Below are positions 8,330-17,029 of a stretch of 64,000 nt of DNA, one piece after another. The translations under genes were made by a program, and so were the position numbers. Numbering within the stretch: position 1 is the stretch's first letter; each line of letters begins with the position of its first letter. Origin of the DNA: UBA8389 sp942493385 (GTDB taxonomy: Bacteria; Bacteroidota; Bacteroidia; Bacteroidales; UBA1402); assembly GCA_942493385.1 (NCBI GenBank), contig OW818699.1, forward strand, positions 930,001 to 994,000, given 5' to 3'. The notes beneath the pieces were generated by a model that saw only the letters and a list, made by a program, of their open reading frames with translations, made no database searches and was not told where the DNA came from.

Positions 8330-9523
8330 ATGAAAATCCGTAAGATTGTCGAAAAATTCACGGAAGGCATACTATTCACAAGCAGTACGGTGACTACAAT
8401 CGCCGTACTGTTTATAGTTTACTTCTTATTTAAATCCGGTATCGGTCTCTTCTCGGAGAGCCCTGTAGAACAAGGATATACGTTGGCTGTGAATTCAACA
8501 AACCCGGTGGGAACGTTGACTTCCAAACAAATTAAGGCAATTTTTAATGGAGATATTACCAACTGGAAAGATGTTGGCGGTAAAGATCAGGATATACAAT
8601 TGTTTACGATTGACGAACTTTCTTCAGCTTATACCGAAGAGCAGCTGGGTTCGAATTTCGAAAACATTCCAGCTTGTGTCAACGACTATTTTTCAAAAAA
8701 TGACAATGTTTTTGGCTTTTTTGAAAGCAGCAGATTCCCGGCTCATTTTATTGGAAGGAAACTGCAGATTCCAAAAATCACTGTTTGGGAATTTTTGACT
8801 GGACGGCAATGGTATCCGACATCGGTGCCCATTTCAAGTTATGGCGTTCTACCATTAATCCTTGGAACACTTTTAGTTACTTTTATCGCCATACTTTTTG
8901 CCTTGCCTATTGGGCTGATTACTGCCATTTATATGGCCGAAATTGCCAGTGATCGGATGCGAAAAATGATGAAACCGGTCATCGAATTGTTGGCAGGTAT
9001 TCCTTCTGTCGTGTATGGCTTCTTTGGATTGGTGGTTTTAGTACCTGCCATTCAAAGCGTATTTAAATTGCCAGTCGGGGAAACGGCACTGGCAGGTAGC
9101 ATCATTTTGGCCATTATGGCATTGCCAACCATCATCACCATTTCTGAAGATTCGATTCGCTCCACGCCGGTTGCCTTAAAAGAAGCAAGCTTAGCGCTGG
9201 GTGCATCACATTGGCAGTCTTTAAGATTGGTTGTAATTCCATATGCCAAATCAGGCATCATGGCCGCATTTATCTTGGGTATCGGTCGGGCCATCGGTGA
9301 AACAATGGCAGTCTTGATGGTCACCGGAAATGCCGCGGTAATGCCACACAGCATTTTTGAGCCGGTCCGCACCATACCGGCAACCATAGCAGCGGAACTC
9401 GGTGAGGCTCCGTTCGGCGGAACACATTTCAAGGCGCTTTTTGCTTTAGGCATCATACTATTTATCATCACTTTCGTATTCAATTCGTTGGTGGAACTGA
9501 TCAAATCGAAAAATAGCAAATGA
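8330..9523 (+). CDS. pstC: Phosphate ABC transporter permease PstC with PstS-like insert
   Basis: 397 residues. A first membrane helix (~residues 18-40) is followed by ~120 residues that should lie in the periplasm, then the usual five-helix permease (~170-395) with the EAA-type motif around EASLALGASHWQS. The loop is not random: residues 55-72 (NSTNPVGTLTSKQIKAIF) and the following ITNWKDVGG closely match residues 113-144 of the neighbouring PstS. The phosphate-contacting SRETSSGT motif of PstS is absent here. The stop overlaps the pstA start (ATGA). Confidence 0.93.
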   Translation: MKIRKIVEKFTEGILFTSSTVTTIAVLFIVYFLFKSGIGLFSESPVEQGYTLAVNSTNPVGTLTSKQIKAIFNGDITNWKDVGGKDQDIQLFTIDELSSAYTEEQLGSNFENIPACVNDYFSKNDNVFGFFESSRFPAHFIGRKLQIPKITVWEFLTGRQWYPTSVPISSYGVLPLILGTLLVTFIAILFALPIGLITAIYMAEIASDRMRKMMKPVIELLAGIPSVVYGFFGLVVLVPAIQSVFKLPVGETALAGSIILAIMALPTIITISEDSIRSTPVALKEASLALGASHWQSLRLVVIPYAKSGIMAAFILGIGRAIGETMAVLMVTGNAAVMPHSIFEPVRTIPATIAAELGEAPFGGTHFKALFALGIILFIITFVFNSLVELIKSKNSK

Positions 9524-10380
9524 AGAAACTACGTGGTAAACAATTAAGCCAAACGCTGGCATTCGGTACTTTCCGGCTGATCAGTTTCTCCGTGGTGGGC
9601 ATCCTATTCCTGATCCTGGGCTTTATTGTCATTCGTGGAATATCCGTGATCAGTTGGGATTTCCTTACCAAAATGCCGACAGACGGCATGACTTCTGGCG
9701 GGATTCTTCCTGCCATTGTCGGAACGCTCTGTTTGGTTGCTGGCAGCATGATTGTAGCCTTTCCTATAGGTGTGCTCTCCGGCATTTACATCAATGAATA
9801 TCTCAAGGAGAACTGGTTTAAGAAATTGATTCGCTCCATGACTAACAATCTGGCTGGCGTGCCTTCCATTGTATTTGGTTTGTTTGGGATGGCCTTGTTT
9901 GTCAATACATTGGAATTTGGGGACAGCATCATCGCTGGCTCGTTGACGTTGAGTTTGATGGTTCTGCCCATTATTATTCGTACTACGGAAGAAGCACTCA
10001 AGTCGGTGGACGATTCCATGCGCATTGGGAGCTATGCTTTGGGTGCCAGCAAGTTGCAAACCATTCGAAAGGTGGTTCTGCCAATTTGTTATCCCAATAT
10101 TGTAACTGGTTTGATTCTTTCGGTGAGTCGTGTATCCGGTGAAACCGCTCCCATTCTTTTCACTGCCGCCACTTATTTCTTGGATCGCCTGCCGCACAGC
10201 ATTTTCGATCAAGTCATGGCGTTGCCCTATCACCTCTATGTATTGACCACTAGCGGGACTGATATGGAAAAAACTCGCCCCATGGCATATGGAACAGCTC
10301 TTGTACTTATTATAATCGTACTTTTGGTTAATTTACTGGCCAATACGGCTCGTCGCTATTTCAACAACAAACTCAAATAA
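9520..10380 (+). CDS. pstA: Phosphate ABC transporter permease PstA
   Basis: 286 residues, an integral inner-membrane protein with about six hydrophobic helices. The cytoplasmic loop that docks to PstB is visible around SYALGASKLQTIRKVVLP. It pairs with PstC to form the translocation channel. It overlaps pstC by four bases and is followed six bases later by pstB. Length and order are normal for a pst operon. Confidence 0.95.
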   Translation: MKKLRGKQLSQTLAFGTFRLISFSVVGILFLILGFIVIRGISVISWDFLTKMPTDGMTSGGILPAIVGTLCLVAGSMIVAFPIGVLSGIYINEYLKENWFKKLIRSMTNNLAGVPSIVFGLFGMALFVNTLEFGDSIIAGSLTLSLMVLPIIIRTTEEALKSVDDSMRIGSYALGASKLQTIRKVVLPICYPNIVTGLILSVSRVSGETAPILFTAATYFLDRLPHSIFDQVMALPYHLYVLTTSGTDMEKTRPMAYGTALVLIIIVLLVNLLANTARRYFNNKLK

Positions 10381-10386
10381 CAGGTC

Positions 10387-11145
10387 ATGTCCAACTTCAA
10401 AGTAGAATCGATCGACTTCAATCTATATTACGGTGAATCTCAAGCGCTGAAGAATATAAACTTTCAGGCAGAGGAAAACACCATCACAGCCTTTATCGGT
10501 CCGTCTGGTTGTGGAAAATCGACCTTGTTGCGTTCCTTTAACCGTATGAACGATTTGATTCCAGGCGTTCGTACAGAAGGTCAAACGTTGGTGAACGGCA
10601 TCAATGTCTATGACAAGTCCGTACATGTGGACATTCTTCGAAAACAAGTCGGCATGGTGTTTCAGAAGCCCAATCCTTTTCCAAAAAGCATTTTTGAAAA
10701 TGTGGCTTATGGTTTGCGGGTGGATGGTGTCCATGACAAACACCTCATCGAGGAAAAAGTGGTGAATTCCATCAAGCAGGCCGCTCTTTGGGATGAAGTA
10801 AAGGACAAGCTTAAAAAATCGGCCAATGCACTTTCTGGCGGTCAGCAGCAACGTCTTTGCATAGCCAGAGCCTTGGCTATTGAGCCTTCTGTCATTTTGA
10901 TGGACGAACCCGCATCGGCACTCGACCCGATTTCAACCTCCAAGATTGAGGAGCTGATCTACGAATTGAAGCAACATTACACCATCATCATCGTTACCCA
11001 TAACATGCAGCAGGCCGCCCGTGTGAGCGACCGTACTGCTTTTTTCTATTTGGGTGAATTGGTAGAAATTGATGATACCAAAACCATCTTCACCCATCCG
11101 AAGAGTCTGCAAACGCAGAATTACATCACAGGTCGGTTTGGTTGA
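10387..11145 (+). CDS. pstB: Phosphate ABC transporter ATP-binding protein
   Basis: 252 residues. Walker A GPSGCGKST (~residues 38-46), Q-loop VFQKPNPFPKSI, ABC signature LSGGQQQR (~148-155), Walker B VILMDEP and the H-loop VTHNMQQA are all intact. It powers phosphate uptake through PstCA and belongs to the PstB subfamily by its Q-loop. Last gene of pstSCAB; phoU is not in this operon but lies 27 kb away with phoB-phoR. The stop codon is immediately adjacent to the stop of a convergent small gene. Confidence 0.96.
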   Translation: MSNFKVESIDFNLYYGESQALKNINFQAEENTITAFIGPSGCGKSTLLRSFNRMNDLIPGVRTEGQTLVNGINVYDKSVHVDILRKQVGMVFQKPNPFPKSIFENVAYGLRVDGVHDKHLIEEKVVNSIKQAALWDEVKDKLKKSANALSGGQQQRLCIARALAIEPSVILMDEPASALDPISTSKIEELIYELKQHYTIIIVTHNMQQAARVSDRTAFFYLGELVEIDDTKTIFTHPKSLQTQNYITGRFG

Positions 11146-11259
11146 TTATTCTTTGCTTTTACCTTCCTTTTTTGCTGCTTTTGCGGCACGCTTTTCTTTC
11201 AAGGATTTCTCCGGAGCCTTCTTGTTGGCTTTTTCTTTTAGAATTTTTTCTTTTGTCAT
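11146..11259 (-). CDS. Small Lys/Ala-rich protein (37 residues), unknown
   Basis: A 37-residue reading frame starting MTKEKILKEKANKKAPEKSL and ending KEGKSKE, convergent with pstB with no base between the two stop codons. The composition is about one-third Lys plus many Ala and Glu, with no hydrophobic core, so it would be a charged, probably helical or disordered cytoplasmic peptide. Very similar short KEKRAAKAAKK-type proteins are, from memory, frequent in Bacteroidota genomes; that and the clean use of the intergenic space argue that it is real. Binding to nucleic acid or ribosomes is only a guess. Confidence 0.55.
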   Translation of the reverse strand: MTKEKILKEKANKKAPEKSLKEKRAAKAAKKEGKSKE

Positions 11260-11344
11260 GATGGCAGGAATTAGTGTGTAATGAACCTCCGTAAAATTAT
11301 ACATAAAAAGCAAGAATGATACCTGCCTGAGGATATTTTATGCA

Positions 11345-13702
11345 TTAAATGATCGCACGTTTTGGCTGATCCTTATAATCTTCGATGGTGAGTCGGGCCA
11401 TCAGGTAGCTCAACGTCGATTCGGCCCCTTGGTTCAAGTTGACATTGTTTTCTTCAAGACCGTCATAACAGCCACCGGTAATGGGATTGTAAACAATTTG
11501 GTTGAGGCGGTTTTCGCCCAAGAACCAATTGAATGCTGTGATTAATTTGGTTTTATAGATTTCGTCCTTCAATTCTTTATAGAACACGTTCAGTGTCATG
11601 ATGGTATAAGCTACGTCAATGGGCTGTTCACCATAGGGTTCAGCAACTTCCCCTTTTTGAAGCCATTTCTTGTTGGAGATGACTTCGATGCCATTTTTAT
11701 TGAAGATTTTTGAGAGCAGGAAATTTAGGGAAGCGACGGCCGCAATTTTGTACCTGTTTTTGCCTGTTATGAGCCATGCATAAAGCATTGCTTCGGGCAA
11801 CACGCTGTTGGCGTAGGTCAGATAACTTTCAAACCAATCCCAGCTCATGGAAGATTCACTTTTATACATCTCAAATATTCGGTCGGACAGCATCACAATC
11901 ATATCCAGCGTTTCAGGTTTTGGATTGACGCTTTGAGCATAATACAAACCCTTGATGGCGAAAGCCATTGCTCTGGTAGAATGAATTCCTCCAATATGAC
12001 TCATCGATTTTTCAAGAATCGTTTCAGCCTTAAGGCTGATATCTTCCGGTAGAATGTTTTTTAGGGAAATAAGGTAACCCAAAGCCCAAATCGCTCTACC
12101 ATTGGAGTCATCGAGGTTGGTGATGGTGTTTTGACTGGTGAAATGCTTGTTCTTATCCATGTAATTCAAGAAGTTGCCTTTTGGCTTTTGGCAACTTTGA
12201 ATGAAATTCAGATATTTGGAAATGCTTTCAAGATAATCGCTGTCGCCCTTGGATTTATACATCATAGCCATGGTTATCAACGCTCTTGCGTTGTCATCCA
12301 AGGTATAGCCTGAACTCAAGTCTGGTTGATTGACAATGGAGAATTGGATCATACCCACGTCGGTGGTCATCTCTTTCAAGTGATCCAGTTTGATGGAGGT
12401 ATAATTGTATTGGAGCTTGATGGTGCCTTTGGCTATTTTCTCAAACAACAACGCATGCGCCACGGCTGAATTCTCCCAGGCAGTGGATACTGTTTTTTGT
12501 AAGGTGTTGGTGCTCATTGAGGTGCACAATGCATCGTTGTTCATCAGGCTAATAACCGCATCGGCCAATTGTTGGTGATTCTTAAAATCAAAGATGATGC
12601 CGGTATCTTTCGTCAGAACCTCCAAAGCATGAGGTATGGGTGTGGAAATGATGGGGCAAGCGCAACTCATGGCATAGACAAAGGTGCCACTGACGGCCTG
12701 ATTCGGGTCGTTTGTGGTAAATAGATAAATGTCGGCCAATTGAAGATAGTCCAGCAGTTCTGGCAATGCCAGGTATTTGTTGATAAATAGCACATGGTCC
12801 TTAAGCCCTAAGTCAACAACCTTTTGCTCCAGCATTTCTCTATAACGTTCGCCTTCTTCTTTAACGACTTCAGGGTGCGTTTTACCAAGTATAAGAAATT
12901 GGACTTCCGGGCATTTTTCAATGATGGCCGGCATTGCATCCAAGGTTGTTTCAATGCTTTTTCCTGCACTGAGCAGTCCAAAGGTCGTCAAGACTTTCCT
13001 ACCGGTGAGTCCATAGCTAGCTTTCAGCAATTCTTTGCTGGTGTGTTGCACCAGGTGGGTACCATGTGCAATCACCGTAATTTTATCCTTAGCCACGCCA
13101 TAATCGTTCATCAGAACATTGGCTGAAGTCTTTGTCATGACTACAATCGATTCGCAAATCTGTGCGATGCGACTGATGTTTGCTCTCATTTGTTCGTCCG
13201 GATGGGGTAGAACGGTATGAAAAGCTATGATTACTGGCTTCTTGATTAGTTCAATAAATTGCTGAAATGTTTCCTTCTGATACTTGTAGAAGCCGAATTC
13301 ATGCTGGATCATGACAATCTTGATTTGATTGTCTTTATTGATGGCTGCGGCCAATGTGGCATATCCGTCTGGCATTGAGGTCTTGAGAATATACTTTACT
13401 TCGCTTGGATAGGAATAATTGAAGTCCCCCGACTCAAGAGCGCAAACTTTGATGGATAAGGAATGGCTGAATTTATTGTTCAATGTTGTGATCAAGTCTT
13501 GTGAATAGGTTGCTATGCCGCACTCTCTGGGTGGATAGGACGTAATAAACAGTATCTCCGCTTTTTTTTGACTTTTATCGGTCGGAATACGATTGTTCAT
13601 AACGGACGTATTCCGAGTCTTTGTTTTTTCTACCACTTCTGTGGTGCCGGAATAATGGTTTAAGCCGGTTCTAGTTCTATTGTAGGCCAATTGATTTTTC
13701 AT
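11345..13702 (-). CDS. Two-domain protein: GT4 glycosyltransferase fused to an alpha/alpha-toroid domain
   Basis: 785 residues. After a ~45-residue polar N-terminus, residues ~48-430 form a GT-B fold glycosyltransferase of family GT4 (SYPPRECGIATYSQDL at the start of the first Rossmann domain; the sugar-nucleotide-side region near GTFVYAMSCACPIISTPI). Residues ~445-780 form a helical toroid-like domain (GYTLDDNARALITMAMMY, LDDSNGRAIWALGYLISL), as in glycoside hydrolase-like barrels. Such fusions occur in Bacteroidota near GH130 enzymes, but no GH130 is present here. Donor and acceptor cannot be told from sequence. No signal peptide, so cytoplasmic. An alternative start is Met35. Confidence 0.78.
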   Translation of the reverse strand: MKNQLAYNRTRTGLNHYSGTTEVVEKTKTRNTSVMNNRIPTDKSQKKAEILFITSYPPRECGIATYSQDLITTLNNKFSHSLSIKVCALESGDFNYSYPSEVKYILKTSMPDGYATLAAAINKDNQIKIVMIQHEFGFYKYQKETFQQFIELIKKPVIIAFHTVLPHPDEQMRANISRIAQICESIVVMTKTSANVLMNDYGVAKDKITVIAHGTHLVQHTSKELLKASYGLTGRKVLTTFGLLSAGKSIETTLDAMPAIIEKCPEVQFLILGKTHPEVVKEEGERYREMLEQKVVDLGLKDHVLFINKYLALPELLDYLQLADIYLFTTNDPNQAVSGTFVYAMSCACPIISTPIPHALEVLTKDTGIIFDFKNHQQLADAVISLMNNDALCTSMSTNTLQKTVSTAWENSAVAHALLFEKIAKGTIKLQYNYTSIKLDHLKEMTTDVGMIQFSIVNQPDLSSGYTLDDNARALITMAMMYKSKGDSDYLESISKYLNFIQSCQKPKGNFLNYMDKNKHFTSQNTITNLDDSNGRAIWALGYLISLKNILPEDISLKAETILEKSMSHIGGIHSTRAMAFAIKGLYYAQSVNPKPETLDMIVMLSDRIFEMYKSESSMSWDWFESYLTYANSVLPEAMLYAWLITGKNRYKIAAVASLNFLLSKIFNKNGIEVISNKKWLQKGEVAEPYGEQPIDVAYTIMTLNVFYKELKDEIYKTKLITAFNWFLGENRLNQIVYNPITGGCYDGLEENNVNLNQGAESTLSYLMARLTIEDYKDQPKRAII

Positions 13703-13831
13703 CCTTGTTTTAATTTTAAACTTATTCAGTAATTTATCCGGAGAAACTCAAGGATGCGCAGGCAATGTAGGTGTCAAAGGGCTTGCTAATCTGCAATATT
13801 CAAATGTCGAATTGTTGCCAGTCCGAATGGC

Positions 13832-13873
13832 ACGGTAATACATGTGGACAGATTCGCCCTCACGTATTACCGT
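13832..13873. repeat. Perfect 10-bp inverted repeat with 22-base loop
   Basis: Left arm ACGGTAATAC at 13832-13841 and right arm GTATTACCGT at 13864-13873 are exact reverse complements. It lies 16 bases beyond the stop codon of the barrel gene ending at 13889. There is no T-run on the exit side, so it is either a weak terminator, an mRNA 3'-end stabiliser or an operator upstream of the glycosyltransferase gene. Confidence 0.5.
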
Positions 13874-13888
13874 TGGATTGAGTACCGA

Positions 13889-14359
13889 TTAGAAGATGTA
13901 ACGGATAGATAATGCACCGCCGTCGTACCAAAAACCGGTGTAACCAATTAAATTAATTTCGGGCTTCCAGTCAAGACTTAAATTGATAGGTAGGACCCTA
14001 AAGCTGTATTCAAGACCTAGTATTCCATCAAGACCGATGGTTGTGTATTGGGTACCTGGCGTTCCCCAATCGGTGTGATCACCATTCCAAAACCCAACGT
14101 GGGCACCAAATCCGAGGTAGGCGCTCAGTCTTTCCATGCCAGGGAAATTGTTCTGTACTTCGTACAAGCCTGTCAGTTCAACGCCACCCCATCTGCTGGT
14201 AATCAAACCTTCAAATGCTGTATTGTGACTTGTGAAATGCTTGATAGTCAATCCATTGTAATATCCACTTCGAAGACCGATACCGGTATTGTAATTCTGT
14301 GAAAAACTAGTCGTGGCAAGGCACAGAAGAACGAAAAGAGTAATGATTTTTGTTTTCAT
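13889..14359 (-). CDS. Putative outer-membrane beta-barrel protein
   Basis: 156 residues with a signal peptide (residues ~1-20, ending TTSFSQ). The mature part looks like a small barrel of about eight strands (GIGLRSGYYNGLTIKHF, AYLGFGAHVGFW, TIGLDGILGLEYSF) ending in RYIF, a typical C-terminal aromatic residue. No specific family recognised. The AraC-type regulator gene ends five bases before this gene begins, so the two are almost certainly co-transcribed. Confidence 0.65.
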   Translation of the reverse strand: MKTKIITLFVLLCLATTSFSQNYNTGIGLRSGYYNGLTIKHFTSHNTAFEGLITSRWGGVELTGLYEVQNNFPGMERLSAYLGFGAHVGFWNGDHTDWGTPGTQYTTIGLDGILGLEYSFRVLPINLSLDWKPEINLIGYTGFWYDGGALSIRYIF

Positions 14360-14364
14360 TTTGT

Positions 14365-14910
14365 TTAAATGTTTAATAATGGAATTAAGCGCCGATAGAC
14401 AGATGGTGTCAGACCGGTGTTTCTTTTAAATTGATTGGACAAATGGCCTACACTGCTGTATTGCAGTTGAAAGGAAATTTCACTTACGGATACCTCCAGA
14501 TTAAAGAGTAATTTTTTTACTCGTTCTATCCTTTGGTCAATGAAATACTTTTCTATGGTGATGCCTTCTTTTTCTGAGAATAAGTGGCTTAGAGTCGTGT
14601 AATCGTAATTGACATTTTTTCGGATGTAGTCTGAGAAATTTATTTTTGAAATGTCTTCCTGATTGTCAATATAATGGCATACTGCATTTTTAATTCTTTC
14701 AATCAGACGGTTTTCTCTGTTTTCCAATAGTTCAAAACCGTAATTCTTCAAGATGCTTTCAAGTGAAAGGATATCTTCTCTAGCGACATCATCATTCATC
14801 TCGACTTTGCCTAATTCAACCTGGTAGTTGGAAAGACCAAGTTTGTTGAGTTGCTCTTTTACCATGGTGATGCAGCGGTCGCTTTCCATGTTTTTAATTT
14901 GGATTATCAT
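14365..14910 (-). CDS. AraC-family regulator with HMA-like N-terminal domain (degenerate metal site)
   Basis: 181 residues from the ATG at 14910 (MIIQIKNMES); a start at 14961 would add 17 residues without similarity. Residues ~1-65 resemble a ferredoxin-like heavy-metal-associated fold and residues ~85-180 are an AraC-type double helix-turn-helix (VSVSEISFQLQYSSVGHLSN, then FKRNTGLTPSVYRR). It is clearly paralogous to the regulator at 35378-35938. There the metal-site loop is NMVCIRCKM, while here it is NMESDRCIT, so the first Cys is lost. It probably controls envelope or stress genes; the barrel gene directly downstream is the first candidate target. Confidence 0.82.
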   Translation of the reverse strand: MIIQIKNMESDRCITMVKEQLNKLGLSNYQVELGKVEMNDDVAREDILSLESILKNYGFELLENRENRLIERIKNAVCHYIDNQEDISKINFSDYIRKNVNYDYTTLSHLFSEKEGITIEKYFIDQRIERVKKLLFNLEVSVSEISFQLQYSSVGHLSNQFKRNTGLTPSVYRRLIPLLNI

Positions 14911-15041
14911 AATGCATTCTATTAGAAAATTGGCTTGGAATAAAGATAATGGACGTACCATCGGTGAATGTTACATGTTTTTGCATTTGTATTACATCAT
15001 TCACACATTGGCACGTCCACTACCTTTAAAAAGGATGAACT

Positions 15042-15194
15042 TTAGATTCTCTGCCCTCTGATTAGCCTAAGTATTACTGCGATTATGGCAATAACAAGCA
15101 GTATATGAATTATACTGCCCAAACTATATGCAAAAAACCCGATGGCCCAAGCTATCACCAAAATGACAGCGATGAAATACAATAAATTTCCCAT
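15042..15194 (-). CDS. lmo0937-family small membrane protein (50 residues)
   Basis: A 50-residue reading frame starting MGNLLYFIAVILVIAWAIGF and continuing with a second hydrophobic helix (IIHILLVIAIIAVILRLI) before a basic tail. The pattern of two membrane helices with a WAIGFF turn is that of the lmo0937/DUF5670 miniprotein family, common in Bacteroidota and linked to stress conditions, function unknown. It starts four bases after the stop of the ice-binding-type T9SS gene, so it is probably co-transcribed with it. Confidence 0.82.
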   Translation of the reverse strand: MGNLLYFIAVILVIAWAIGFFAYSLGSIIHILLVIAIIAVILRLIRGQRI

Positions 15195-15198
15195 AATT

Positions 15199-16815
15199 TT
15201 ACTTTACTTTAGAAATGATTTTACCTGTTTGAATTGTCTTGTGATTTTTTAGAATTTGATAGGTGTACATTCCTGCTGAAAGCTGATTAGTCTGCAGCAA
15301 TGTGTTTTCGTCTGTGAGCACTGTTTCAATGACTTTCTGAGCTAAAAGGTTGTATATCCTTAATTCATAGGTTTCATTGATCCTCGCATTTTCAATATGA
15401 ACGCTGGTGAAAGCGCCGAATGGATTCGGTGAAAAGTCAATCATTTCTTTTCCTGTAGAAATCTCCGATAGATTTGTCGCAATACATCCAGGTGTCATCG
15501 TGACATTGACGGCTGCGACACTTAGGGCTCCATCCGTGGTCATTACCCTGCCATCAATGGTTACGCCGGTAGCTAGGTTGATGGCACCATTATTGACGAT
15601 TATTGTCCCACAGATAATGGAATAATCCCTGATATCCACTGCACCTTCCACTTTCCAGAATACATTTTTGGCCTGTGTTCCGTTGATTAAAAGAACTTTT
15701 GCATGCGTACTGGTGAGCAATGCTCCTTTTATTTGAATTACAAAAACAGCATTCGCATTACCTCGACCATTCAAATAAAGCGTATCGGTCAACCTGGCTG
15801 CTCCATTCATGAAATAGGTATGTGGAGTTAATACCAGATTTCTACCTAATTGTTCCGGGTACAACAACTCAATGTCGTAGGGTAAAAGGTTTAGATACGT
15901 ATAAGCATTCAGCAAATCACTGGCTGCTGCCGCAGTAGAACCGTCCGGTATCGGATGAATCGCACCAGTTACATCCAAAGCGTCAAAGCCCAAGGTCAGG
16001 CCGACATTGGTTCCGACATCGCCTCTAACTTTGGAAATGCCTGCATTGGCCAAGGCACCGTTTGAAGATAGCAAAGCATAACAGATGGTGCTACCTAAGT
16101 TCGGTTGAGTTGGGCCAGTCAGGTAGGTGCTTCCGCAACCGACCGGAGTGTATCCCAAAAGTCCTGTAACCGATATTGCACCAGAGGTAGAGAGTGCCCG
16201 TCCTTCAAGTGTACTACCAGCGCCAATTTCAATAGCCGCATTATTGGCAATAATGGTGCCTTTCATGGAGGTTCCTGATGCAATGCTTACCAGACCTTCA
16301 ATTTTCCAATAAACGTTGCAAGCCAACGCCCCGTTGATAAGAACAACTTTAGAATTAACCAACGTTGCGAAAGGGGCTTCTATCTGGAATATGAATACAG
16401 CATTACTGTTTCCATTGGCATCAAGCGTCAATGTGTTGCTAAGCGTTGTTGATCCAGTTATGGAATAAACACCTTCAAATAAAGTTGCTCCGTTGCCAAG
16501 CAAAGGTGCAGGAAAAAAGGTAGGGATGGCGTTTTTCAATTGATTGTATGCAAGCAGCACGTCTGCACCAGCTTGTGCACTTCCTCCGTCTGCGTTGTGC
16601 ATGACACCGTTGACGTTTCCGAAACCAGTGATGTCTCCGTTATTCGAACCAACATTTCCGGTTAATTGTGAAATTCCAGTATTGCCGACTGCTCCGATGG
16701 TGGTGAATAGGACATAATCGTTCGCAGTTCCCAAAGTTGGGGCTTGTGCAGCGGTTTTTGTTGGCACGATTAGCAGCATCACTGCTATCAAAGCATAAAG
16801 TAGTTTTGTTTTCAT
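15199..16815 (-). CDS. Secreted protein with two ice-binding-like (DUF3494) domains and T9SS sorting domain
   Basis: 538 residues from the ATG at 16815, directly followed by a signal peptide (MKTKLLYALIAVMLLIVPTK). Two successive DUF3494 ice-binding-like beta-solenoids follow (~residues 25-225 and ~235-445); each has the ANDYVLFTTIGAVGNTG-type start, the NAVFIFQI/NAVFVIQI strand, the FWKVEGAV/YWKIEGLV strand and a GRAL/GRVM turn. The last ~80 residues are a T9SS type A sorting domain (FSPNPFGAFTSVHI ... SAGMYTYQIL). The protein is therefore exported and released or anchored on the cell surface. DUF3494 members include real antifreeze proteins, but also many of unknown role, so ice binding is only possible. 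Confidence 0.88.
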   Translation of the reverse strand: MKTKLLYALIAVMLLIVPTKTAAQAPTLGTANDYVLFTTIGAVGNTGISQLTGNVGSNNGDITGFGNVNGVMHNADGGSAQAGADVLLAYNQLKNAIPTFFPAPLLGNGATLFEGVYSITGSTTLSNTLTLDANGNSNAVFIFQIEAPFATLVNSKVVLINGALACNVYWKIEGLVSIASGTSMKGTIIANNAAIEIGAGSTLEGRALSTSGAISVTGLLGYTPVGCGSTYLTGPTQPNLGSTICYALLSSNGALANAGISKVRGDVGTNVGLTLGFDALDVTGAIHPIPDGSTAAAASDLLNAYTYLNLLPYDIELLYPEQLGRNLVLTPHTYFMNGAARLTDTLYLNGRGNANAVFVIQIKGALLTSTHAKVLLINGTQAKNVFWKVEGAVDIRDYSIICGTIIVNNGAINLATGVTIDGRVMTTDGALSVAAVNVTMTPGCIATNLSEISTGKEMIDFSPNPFGAFTSVHIENARINETYELRIYNLLAQKVIETVLTDENTLLQTNQLSAGMYTYQILKNHKTIQTGKIISKVK

Positions 16816-16970
16816 AGGGTTGTTTTTAGCATATGGATGTGGTTCCATAATGCATCAAAGGTCGTTGTTCACTCCTTTTTAAATCTTACACTTTAGGGGT
16901 TTTTAGTTACATCTTTCACACCTTCATGAAGCAAAAGAATAGTAACTTATTCCTTTCGATTAATCTAATG

Positions 16971-17004
16971 TAAAAGGCTGCCCTTCAGTAAAAAGGCAGC
17001 CTCT
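16971..17004 (-). terminator. Intrinsic terminator of the DUF6600 gene
   Basis: GGCTGCC at 16976-16982 pairs with GGCAGCC at 16995-17001 (plus one flanking A-T pair); on the minus strand the stem is followed by a short T tract. It lies about 28 bases beyond the stop of the gene ending at 17030. Confidence 0.75.
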
Positions 17005-17029
17005 TGACAATGGAACGCTTTAAAAAGTG

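Noticed and set aside
14955..14995. TGTAAT and TGTAAC words upstream of the first AraC regulator, resembling the PhoB half-sites.
   Set aside because: On the minus strand the words are 21 bases apart and no TTTG lies 20 bases after the second, so they do not share the geometry of the four phosphate promoters.
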